DNA from: Clostridiaceae bacterium
GTDB lineage: Bacteria; Bacillota; Clostridia; Oscillospirales; QAMX01
Length of the DNA stretch: 6,956 nt
NCBI GenBank assembly: GCA_016297585.1
Contig: JAEDGJ010000126.1
Coordinates: 1 to 6,956 of the forward strand
Direction: 5' to 3'
Position numbers and translations under genes: made by a program. The notes beneath the pieces are model-generated. The model made no database searches. It was given only the letters and a program-made list of their open reading frames with translations, and was not told where the DNA came from. Positions 1 to 5,627 of the stretch are shown here, piece after piece (position 1 is the first letter of the stretch; every line of letters begins with the position of its first letter).

Positions 1-32
1 GGAGGACGACGTCGCTTGGCTGATAAAAACGC

Positions 33-72
33 AAAAACCGCCGGGGAAACGGGCTCCCCGGCGGTCATTTTT
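33..72. terminator. Bidirectional intrinsic terminator
   Basis: A perfect 10-bp G+C-rich stem (CCGCCGGGGA at 38-47 pairing with 55-64) closes a 7-nt loop. An A-run at 33-37 lies on the left, with a second A-run at 25-29, and a T-run at 68-72 lies on the right. The hairpin therefore has a U-tract in either reading direction. For the leftward operon it lies about 35 nt past the aldo/keto reductase stop. On the + strand, tandem stops TGA TAA at 21-26 in one frame suggest that a rightward gene ends just inside the window and shares this terminator. Too little of that gene is present to name it. Confidence 0.88.
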
Positions 73-98
73 CTGCCTGTAACCTATAAAAAGAGTCT

Positions 99-1148
99 TT
101 ACGCCTCCAGCGCCTCGCGCACACGGGCGCGGAACTCGTCGGACAGCGCGAGCTTTCCCGCCGCGGCGTTGTCCTCGAGCTGGGCGACGGTGCTCGCCGC
201 CGGAATGACGTGCGTCATGCCCGGAAGGGTCAGCATATAGGAAAGCACCATCCGCGTCATCGACACGCCGAGCGACTTTGCGAGCTCCGCGAGCGCGGCG
301 AGCTTTTTCTGCAGCCCCTCGTCGCGGTACAGCGCGCTCTTCTGGTCGTAGAGCCGGTCGCCTTTCTTCACCTTCTGCGGCGCATTGTAGCGTCCCGTCA
401 AAAGCCCCTCCGCCAGCGGGCTCCACGCGATGTACGACGTGCCGGACGCCGCGCATTGCGCGAGCATCCCCCGCTCCGCCTCGTGCTCGCCGCGCAGGAG
501 GTCGAAGCCGTTCTGCACCGCCGCGATGCGCGTGCGGATGCTGCCCTCGAGGCGTCTTGCTTCCTCCAGACGGTCAAAATCCGCCGGGGCGCAGTTCGAC
601 ACCGCGAAATACCGCACCATGTCGCCCCGGATCAGGTCGTCCACCGCCGCGATGCTCTCCTCGGCCTCCGCCTCGTCGTGCACGTTGTGGAAATATAAAA
701 GGTCGATGTGGTCGGTCTGCAGCCGCTCGAGCGACGCGTACACGCCGTCCATGATGCTCTGCCGGGACAGTCCCGCGTGGTTCGGCGTCCGGCCGTCCAT
801 CAGCCCGCGCACCTTCGTCGCGAGCACGATGTCGCGCCGCAGCTCGGGATTCTCCGCAAACCAGCGTCCGATCAGGCGCTCGGAGTTGCCCGAGGACTCG
901 TTATAGCGGTTCGCCGTGTCCCAGAAGGTGACGCCCAGCTCCCACGCGCGGTCGAAGATGTCGAACGCGGTCTCCTCGTCCACGCGGGAGCCGTCGCCGG
1001 TCTCCGGCAGTCCGAATTTCCAGGTGCCGAGTCCCACGACGCTCGCGCGCAGCCCGGTTCTCCCGAGCCGGCGGTACGGCATCCCCTGAAAGTCCGCCGC
1101 GTCAAACGGCAGACCGTATAAGCTCTCGTTCGGGGTCAGGTAATCCAT
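99..1148 (-). CDS. Aldo/keto reductase
   Basis: A cytoplasmic NAD(P)H-dependent oxidoreductase of 349 aa with an (alpha/beta)8 barrel fold, expected to reduce aldehydes or ketones to alcohols; the substrate is unknown. The N-terminal hallmark MPYRRLGRTGLRASVVGLGT is at residues 23-42. The catalytic tetrad is complete: Asp77 and Tyr82 in DTANRY, Lys112 in LATKV and His154 in LYFHNVHD. SNC (184-186) and the cofactor-phase motif SPLAEGLLTGRY (243-254) also fit the family. Length is normal, and no C-terminal iron-sulfur motif is seen. The start at 1148 is preferred over Met23 because an AGGAGG lies 9 nt upstream of it. The gene is second in an operon, 27 nt after the nucleotide-sugar dehydrogenase and with no terminator between them. 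The pairing may mean a role in activated-sugar or surface-glycan metabolism, but that is inference. Confidence 0.95.
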   Translation of the reverse strand: MDYLTPNESLYGLPFDAADFQGMPYRRLGRTGLRASVVGLGTWKFGLPETGDGSRVDEETAFDIFDRAWELGVTFWDTANRYNESSGNSERLIGRWFAENPELRRDIVLATKVRGLMDGRTPNHAGLSRQSIMDGVYASLERLQTDHIDLLYFHNVHDEAEAEESIAAVDDLIRGDMVRYFAVSNCAPADFDRLEEARRLEGSIRTRIAAVQNGFDLLRGEHEAERGMLAQCAASGTSYIAWSPLAEGLLTGRYNAPQKVKKGDRLYDQKSALYRDEGLQKKLAALAELAKSLGVSMTRMVLSYMLTLPGMTHVIPAASTVAQLEDNAAAGKLALSDEFRARVREALEA

Positions 1149-1157
1149 CAGGTAAAT

Positions 1158-1163
1158 CCTCCT
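1158..1163 (-). promoter_or_regulatory. Ribosome binding site of the aldo/keto reductase
   Basis: On the minus strand the sequence reads AAAAAGGAGGATTTACCTG followed by ATG. A consensus AGGAGG sits 9 nt before the codon at 1148. This decides the start in favour of a protein with about 22 extra residues ahead of the usual family N-terminus. Confidence 0.85.
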
Positions 1164-1175
1164 TTTTCCCTGTGT

Positions 1176-2381
1176 TTACATCCCGCGCAGCAGCCCGACC
1201 GCGTCGTAATGCGGGACCGCCGCGATGCGCGCCTTTGCCTCCCGGAACTGCCGGTGCGCAAGGCTCACGACGACAAAGCCCGTCCCGAGCGCCTCGTCGA
1301 GCGTCCGGTTTTCAAAGCCCGCAACGGTTTTTGCCCGCACGTTCGGCTCGCACACGGTCACGCGGTAGCCTCTCTCCCGCATCAGCTTCGCGAAATCGAC
1401 GCTCGCGGAGTCGCGCAGGTCGTCCACGTCGGGCTTATAGGTCATGCCGAGCACGCAAATCTCCGCCGGGGGGGCGATCACCTTCGCGACCTGATCGGCG
1501 ACCCAGCCGGGTTTGCGGTCGTTGACCGCGCGCGCGGCGTGCATCAGCACCGTGTCGTCCGGGAACTGCTCGCACAGAAACCACGGCACGACCGGGATGC
1601 AGTGCCCGCCGACGCCGATGCCGGGGGTGTTGATATTCACGCGCGGGTGGCAGTTGGCGAGCTCGATGACCTCGAACACGTCGATGCCGAGCCCCTCGGC
1701 GATCACCGCCAGCTCGTTGGCGTAGGCGATGTTGACGTCACGGAACGCGTTTTCGGCAAGCTTGGCCGTCTCGGCGGTCACGTCGCCGGTCACGCGGACG
1801 CTGCCCTTCGTCAGGATGCGGTCGTAGATGGACTTCGCAAGCGCGGCGCCCTCCTCCGACGCGCAGCCGATGAGGCGGTCGTTTTCGCGCAGCTCGCGCA
1901 GCATCTGACCCGGGATGACGCGCTCGGGGCAGTGCGCCGTATAGAACGCGTCCGCGTCAAGGCCAGACGTTTCGGCAAGCAGCGCCGCGACGCGCCGGGT
2001 GGTCTTCGGCGGCACGGACGACTCGAGGATGACGAGGTTGCCGGGTGCGAGCACCCGTCCGATGGCCCGCGCCGCGGAGAAAACGTAGTCGAGCTTCGCG
2101 CGCGGCTCATCTCCCGTCGTGTCGAGCGGCGTGGAGACGCAGATATAGAAGGCGTCCGCGGGCTCGGGAGCGGCTCCGAAGCGCAGATTGGCGCGCGCGG
2201 CGTCAAATTCCTCCTGCAGCCCCGGCTCGTCGATGGGCACGACGCCGCCCTCGAGCGACGAGACGATCTTTTCGTTGACGTCCGCGCCGAACACCTCAAA
2301 GCCCGCCCGCGCCAGCACGACGCAGGTCGGCAGTCCGATATATCCGACGCCGACAACGCAGATTTTCCGGATTTCGGTCAT
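1176..2381 (-). CDS. wecC: WecC-type UDP-N-acetyl-mannosamine dehydrogenase (nucleotide-sugar dehydrogenase)
   Basis: A 401-aa cytoplasmic enzyme of the UDP-glucose/GDP-mannose dehydrogenase family. Such enzymes oxidise C6 of a UDP-sugar with two NAD+, giving the uronic acid used in surface polysaccharides. The N-terminal Rossmann motif GVGYIGLP (11-18) binds NAD. CPERVIPG (151-158), FRDVNIAYANEL (213-224) and HPRVNI (245-250) resemble the WecC branch (UDP-ManNAc to UDP-ManNAcA) more than UDP-glucose dehydrogenase. Lys207, Asn211 and catalytic Cys261 in GVGGHCIPV are present. LGMTYKPDVDDLRDS (311-325) marks the C-terminal domain. Oddly, the Asp expected four residues after the Cys is Val265. 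The frame extends 17 codons further upstream, but the Met at 2381 directly precedes the Rossmann strand and has a weak AAGGGAAG ribosome site; the longer form would begin close to the predicted -10. It is the first gene of an operon with the aldo/keto reductase. The exact substrate is inferred. Confidence 0.92.
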   Translation of the reverse strand: MTEIRKICVVGVGYIGLPTCVVLARAGFEVFGADVNEKIVSSLEGGVVPIDEPGLQEEFDAARANLRFGAAPEPADAFYICVSTPLDTTGDEPRAKLDYVFSAARAIGRVLAPGNLVILESSVPPKTTRRVAALLAETSGLDADAFYTAHCPERVIPGQMLRELRENDRLIGCASEEGAALAKSIYDRILTKGSVRVTGDVTAETAKLAENAFRDVNIAYANELAVIAEGLGIDVFEVIELANCHPRVNINTPGIGVGGHCIPVVPWFLCEQFPDDTVLMHAARAVNDRKPGWVADQVAKVIAPPAEICVLGMTYKPDVDDLRDSASVDFAKLMRERGYRVTVCEPNVRAKTVAGFENRTLDEALGTGFVVVSLAHRQFREAKARIAAVPHYDAVGLLRGM

Positions 2382-2420
2382 ATATTTTACTCTTCCCTTT
2401 CGATTCCGTGTATTTTTTTC

Positions 2421-2449
2421 AGTATACCACATCCCCCGCCGTTTTGCAA
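2421..2449 (-). promoter_or_regulatory. Extended -10 promoter of the wecC-reductase operon
   Basis: On the minus strand TTGCAA (2444-2449) is separated by 17 nt from TATACT (2421-2426). A TGG immediately before the -10 gives the extended -10 TGn element. Transcription would begin near 2413, leaving a leader of about 30 nt before the ATG at 2381. It is divergent from the tRNA promoter. Confidence 0.65.
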
Positions 2450-2533
2450 GCCCCGTACGCCGTCAAAAGCGCGCCGGATAACCCGCATCCGCGCTTTTTT
2501 GCCCCGCCGCCCGAAAAACGCCGCAGGTTTCTC

Positions 2534-2562
2534 TTGACAAACCGGAAATCTTATGCTACAAT
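2534..2562 (+). promoter_or_regulatory. Strong promoter of the tRNA-Ser pair
   Basis: A consensus TTGACA (2534-2539), a 17-nt spacer and TACAAT (2557-2562), with TGC just upstream forming an extended -10. This near-ideal sigma-70/sigma-A promoter places the start near 2569, about 30 nt before the mature tRNA 5' end. Such strength is expected for a stable-RNA operon. Confidence 0.85.
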
Positions 2563-2586
2563 AGTACGCGTCCCTGATTCGAAGGG

Positions 2587-2603
2587 TCTCCGCTATGCGG
2601 AGA
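2587..2603 (+). other. Leader hairpin overlapping the tRNA-Ser 5' end
   Basis: TCTCCGC (2587-2593) and GCGGAGA (2597-2603) form a perfect 7-bp stem with a TAT loop. The right arm includes the first five bases of the mature tRNA (2599-2603), so the leader competes with the acceptor stem. The left arm imitates the tRNA 3' acceptor strand. Whether it forms in the cell is unknown. Confidence 0.5.
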
Positions 2604-2687
2604 GATGTCCGAGTGGTTTATGGAGCCAGTCTTGAAAACTGGTGACTCCGCAAGGGGCCGGGGGTTCGAATCCCTCTCTCTCCGCCA
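2599..2687 (+). tRNA. tRNA-Ser (anticodon TGA)
   Basis: A class II tRNA with the 3' CCA encoded (2685-2687), reading UCA and related UCN serine codons. The acceptor stem GGAGAGA (2599-2605) pairs with TCTCTCC (2677-2683), and the discriminator is G2684. The D stem is TCC/GGA. The anticodon stem CCAGT/ACTGG encloses CTTGAAA with TGA at 2633-2635. A long 17-nt variable arm (2643-2659) is typical of serine tRNAs. The T arm has loop TTCGAAT at 2665-2671 and a 5-bp stem containing one G-U pair. It is co-transcribed with the next tRNA, 48 nt downstream. Confidence 0.97.
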
Positions 2688-2735
2688 TATCCCGCTCACC
2701 GCGTCAGGGCTATATCGTTTCCTTTATCGTCACCC

Positions 2736-2825
2736 GGAGAAGTACTCAAGTGGTGAAGAGGCGCCCCTGCTAAGGGTGTAGGTCGGGTAACCGGCGCAAG
2801 GGTTCAAATCCCTTCTTCTCCGCCA
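2736..2825 (+). tRNA. tRNA-Ser (anticodon GCT)
   Basis: A class II tRNA with encoded CCA (2823-2825), reading AGC and AGU serine codons. The acceptor stem GGAGAAG (2736-2742) pairs with CTTCTCC (2815-2821), and the discriminator is G2822. The D stem is CTC/GAG. The anticodon stem CGCCC/GGGTG (one G-U) encloses CTGCTAA with GCT at 2769-2771. A long variable arm lies at 2779-2797. The T stem AAGGG/CCCTT carries the loop TTCAAAT. No promoter is visible in the 48-nt gap before it, and a terminator begins one base after the CCA, so it is the last gene of the tRNA unit. Confidence 0.97.
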
Positions 2826-2866
2826 AAAGACCGCCGTAATTCTTGATGGATTACGGCGGTCTTTTT
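2826..2866 (+). terminator. Intrinsic terminator of the tRNA-Ser operon
   Basis: A perfect 15-bp stem (2826-2840 with 2850-2864) encloses a 9-nt loop TCTTGATGG. The stem ends in a T-run (2862-2866). It starts immediately after the CCA of the second tRNA, so it likely also sets the 3' trailer. It separates the tRNA unit from the lyase operon. Confidence 0.95.
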
Positions 2867-2987
2867 CTGTGCCCATCAATCCGTGACACAGGCACCGCTG
2901 CCCCGAAAAGCTCCGCCGGAACGCTTTCCGAATCTCTGCCCTTTTTGGGCGCGTCCCGATAATACCATTTTCTCCGTCGTTTTCGCC

Positions 2988-3017
2988 TTGTTTTTTGCGT
3001 GACTTGCGTGATATAAT
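2988..3017 (+). promoter_or_regulatory. Extended -10 promoter of the lyase operon
   Basis: TTGTTT (2988-2993), an 18-nt spacer and a perfect TATAAT (3012-3017) preceded by TGA, an extended -10. Transcription would begin near 3024, giving a leader of about 100 nt before the ATG at 3123. The weak -35, good -10 and repeats within the spacer suggest a regulated promoter. The rest of 2867-2987 holds no gene or clear structure. Confidence 0.75.
2995..3011 (+). repeat. Tandem TTGCGTGA direct repeats (candidate operator)
   Basis: Two exact copies of TTGCGTGA (2995-3002 and 3004-3011) are spaced by one base, a 9-bp period. They fill the spacer between the -35 and -10 of the lyase promoter. A third near-copy lies in the leader: the 9-mer ACTTGCGTG at 3002-3010 recurs at 3094-3102. 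Proteins bound here would overlap RNA polymerase, so repression is the simplest reading. No regulator gene is visible in the window. Confidence 0.55.
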
Positions 3018-3106
3018 GATTTTCGACAAAAAGACCGTCGGCTCCATTGAAAAATACGGCATTTCACCCGATAAAACCCGCAGCGTCTCGGACACTTGCG
3101 TGTAGA

Positions 3107-3121
3107 AAGGACGATTTCCTT
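3107..3121 (+). promoter_or_regulatory. Ribosome binding site of the lyase gene within a small hairpin
   Basis: AAAGGA (3106-3111) lies 11 nt before the ATG at 3123 and sets that start rather than an in-frame TTG at 3096, which has no ribosome site. AAGGA (3107-3111) can pair with TCCTT (3117-3121) across a CGATT loop, which could partly mask ribosome binding. The stem is only 5 bp. Confidence 0.45.
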
Positions 3122-3122
3122 C

Positions 3123-5609
3123 ATGAAACGAAAAAGCATCCTGTACACAAAGGCCTATCTGGAGGCCGCGCGGACCAACGCGGATCCCGCCGCCGCGAAG
3201 CTCCGCCGCGAGGCGGTCGAGCACGCCGCCTACTGGGACGCGCTCTCCGACGACGAGCTCTGGGGGCTGATGTTCGGCTATACCATCCGCCGCTCCTATA
3301 CCGTCTGGTCGGACGGCGTCTGCCCCGACTGCGGCAGGCCCGTGCCGATGACCTCGTGGATCATCGACGCCAAAAAGGTGCGCTGGAAGGTCGCCTGTCC
3401 GCACTGCGGCGCGCTGTTCCCGAAAAACGACTTCGAAGCCTACTACAACTCCGGTCTCGACGACGCGGGCGTCTTCCGCACCGAGCTCGCCGACGACCGC
3501 CTGCTCGCCGCGTTCATGGACGAGGACGAGTTCCGCGCGGCGCGGCTCTACCCCGACGGCTTCTCCGACGCGTCGTATGTCTGCGGTGTCGACGACGGCG
3601 ACGGCGCAAACGGCGGCTGGTGCACGCAGAAGCGCTGGTACTTCATCGCCTGCTACGCGCTGCGCGGCCAGTGGCGCCAGCTCGTCGCGGAGGGCATCCT
3701 CGCGCTCGCGCAGGCCTATCTCGTCACAGGCGAGCAGCGCTACGCGCATAAGGCCGCCGTCATGCTCGACCGCGTCGCCGATCTGCTGCCGCCCTTCGAC
3801 TACCACCGCCAGGGTCTCGTCTACGAGCGCCCCGGCGACATGGGCTACGTCTCCACCTGGCACGACTCGAACTTCGAGCTGCGCATGCTCGTGCTCGCCT
3901 ACGACATGATCTTCGAGGGCATCCGGGACGACGCCTCGCTCGTCGCTTTCCTGCACGAAAAATCGCAGCGGTACCGCGTGCCGAACCCCAAAAACAGCTT
4001 CGAGGACATCGCCTATAACATCGACACCCGCATCCTGCGCGATATCCTGAACAATCCGCGCAAGGTGACGCTCAACTACCCCGGCACCGAAACGCTCTTA
4101 ATGCTCATCCGGCTCGTGCTCGACGAGCCCGCGGAGGCGTCCCGCGCGCTTGCCGACGCCCGGGAGCTCTTCCGCCGCGCGTCCGCCGTCGACGGCGTGA
4201 CCGGCGAGCGCGGCATCGGCGGCTACGCGGGCTTTACCGCCGACCAGATGCTGCAGGCGCTCGAGATCCTCTTCCTCTACTCGCCCGAGGAGGCAGCGCG
4301 CACCATCCGCGAGCTGCCCGCCTTAGAGAAAACCTTCCGCTTCTATACCGACATCTATCTTGAGAACCGCTTCTATCCGAAGGTCGGCGATACCTCGAGC
4401 GTCGGCGCCGAAATGCCCTTCTTCGCGGGCGTCAACCTCACGCACCGCATCGACGGCCATGCCGCGACGCCGGGATTTAACCTCTACTCGCTCCTCTGGA
4501 AGCTCTGGAAGCATACCGGCAACGCCTACTACCTCGACACGCTGCGCCGGAAAGCGCAGGACGGCGGCGCCGTCTGCGACATCGGGCAGGAGGACGCCCC
4601 CGCGTTCTACGCCGCGATCGCCCGGCCCTGCGCGCCCGCCGTGCCGAAGAGCACGCTGCTTCCTGACTGGCAGCTTGCGACGCTCGTCTCCCCCTCCTGC
4701 GCCGTCTGGACGCATTTTCTGCCCTACCGCGAGCGTCACGGCCACGAGGATACCTTCCATATGGGGCTGTGCGCCTTCGGACTCGAGCTGCTGCCGGACT
4801 TCGGCTATCCGCCGGTGCAGTACGGCGGCTGGCAGACCCCGAACGCGACCTGGTACCGCTCGCCGTGGGTGCATAACGGCGTGATCGTCGACCGCGAACG
4901 CGTTCCCCGCGCGGCATGGGACACGCCCGACGCGCATCCCGCCGCCTGCACGCTCTGGCGCGACGAAGACGGCGTCCACGCGGTCTCGACGGCCGCCGAC
5001 GGGCTCTACGGCACGACCCTCTATGACCGCACCCTCGTCCTCGTGGAGTTATCCGGCGGGGGCTGCGTGCTGCTCGACGCCGCGCGCGTGCGCGGGGATG
5101 CGCCCGCGGAGCACATCCGCGTGATGCCCTTCTCGTTCGGCACGCTCACGACGGACATCGAAGGCGCGGATACGCTGAGCTTTGACGATTCGCTGCTGTT
5201 CGGCGAGACCCGCGGCTCAAAAACCGTCCCCGACGGCACGCGCACCGCGGACTTCCTCGCCGAAAACCGCCACGCGTTCCCGGGCGTCCCGGACGGCGTG
5301 CATCTGCGCGTCTTTGAGCTGACGCCGGGCAGGGAGCTCTATGAAACCTCGCTCTGGGCAAACGACGGCGGCGTCAACACGCGCTGCCCCCTCTATGTGC
5401 CGGGACTGATCGCGCGCCGGGAGGCCCGCGAATCCGTCTTCGCGGCGGCGTACGTCCCCTATACGGGTAAGTGCCCCGTGTCGGACGTCACCTTTGCGGA
5501 CGGCGTCTTCACCGTCACGCCCGTCTCCGGCCGGCCCCTTACCGTCTCTCTCCGCTATGACGAAGCCCGCGGCGGCGCGCAGGAGCTCACCGTCTGCCGC
5601 AAGGGATAA
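3123..5609 (+). CDS. Heparinase II/III-like polysaccharide lyase candidate with N-terminal zinc-ribbon-like motif
   Basis: An 828-aa protein resembling heparinase II/III-like and alginate-lyase-type enzymes, which cleave uronic-acid glycans by beta-elimination. No signal peptide or membrane segment is visible, so it is probably cytoplasmic and acts on imported oligosaccharides. CPDCG (67-71) and CPHCG (92-96) form a CxxC-x21-CxxC zinc-ribbon-like motif in the N-terminal part. Residues about 165-480 are mostly helical with many aromatics, as expected for an (alpha/alpha) toroid. RHGHEDTFHMGLCAFGLELL (538-557), then DFGYP (559-563) and PWVHNGVIVD (581-590), match the conserved beta-sheet core of the heparinase II/III domain; His539, His541, Asp543 and His584 are candidate active-site or metal residues. 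Residues about 600-828 look like beta-sandwich. It leads an operon with a propeller-like protein 18 nt downstream. Substrate and exact lyase family are unknown; a non-lyase role is possible. Confidence 0.8.
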   Translation: MKRKSILYTKAYLEAARTNADPAAAKLRREAVEHAAYWDALSDDELWGLMFGYTIRRSYTVWSDGVCPDCGRPVPMTSWIIDAKKVRWKVACPHCGALFPKNDFEAYYNSGLDDAGVFRTELADDRLLAAFMDEDEFRAARLYPDGFSDASYVCGVDDGDGANGGWCTQKRWYFIACYALRGQWRQLVAEGILALAQAYLVTGEQRYAHKAAVMLDRVADLLPPFDYHRQGLVYERPGDMGYVSTWHDSNFELRMLVLAYDMIFEGIRDDASLVAFLHEKSQRYRVPNPKNSFEDIAYNIDTRILRDILNNPRKVTLNYPGTETLLMLIRLVLDEPAEASRALADARELFRRASAVDGVTGERGIGGYAGFTADQMLQALEILFLYSPEEAARTIRELPALEKTFRFYTDIYLENRFYPKVGDTSSVGAEMPFFAGVNLTHRIDGHAATPGFNLYSLLWKLWKHTGNAYYLDTLRRKAQDGGAVCDIGQEDAPAFYAAIARPCAPAVPKSTLLPDWQLATLVSPSCAVWTHFLPYRERHGHEDTFHMGLCAFGLELLPDFGYPPVQYGGWQTPNATWYRSPWVHNGVIVDRERVPRAAWDTPDAHPAACTLWRDEDGVHAVSTAADGLYGTTLYDRTLVLVELSGGGCVLLDAARVRGDAPAEHIRVMPFSFGTLTTDIEGADTLSFDDSLLFGETRGSKTVPDGTRTADFLAENRHAFPGVPDGVHLRVFELTPGRELYETSLWANDGGVNTRCPLYVPGLIARREARESVFAAAYVPYTGKCPVSDVTFADGVFTVTPVSGRPLTVSLRYDEARGGAQELTVCRKG

Positions 5610-5627
5610 AAATGGAGGTATACCGCC

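Noticed and set aside
2382..2432. Seventeen-codon N-terminal extension of the dehydrogenase
   Set aside because: It would start at or before the predicted transcription start, next to the -10 element. The family N-terminus begins at the Met at 2381.
1209..2537. Plus-strand open frame of 442 codons opposite the dehydrogenase
   Set aside because: It is a mirror of the dehydrogenase coding frame in G+C-rich DNA, His/Arg/Asp-rich and without family motifs.
2408..2635. Small plus-strand open frame over the divergent promoters and tRNA-Ser
   Set aside because: It runs through both promoters into the tRNA and has no ribosome binding site.
2813..2825. tRNA 3' end as a possible integration (att) site
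   Set aside because: No integrase, no repeated copy of the tRNA end and no mobile genes are seen in the window.
3096..3122. Nine-codon N-terminal extension of the lyase from a TTG start
   Set aside because: No ribosome site precedes the TTG, which lies inside a repeat copy. The ATG at 3123 has AAAGGA upstream.
3018..3122. Riboswitch in the lyase leader
   Set aside because: The leader of about 100 nt shows only short inverted repeats and no recognised aptamer motif or terminator hairpin.
2730..3956. Minus-strand open frame of 408 codons
   Set aside because: It crosses a tRNA gene, a perfect terminator, a promoter and the start of the lyase gene, and has no domain signature.
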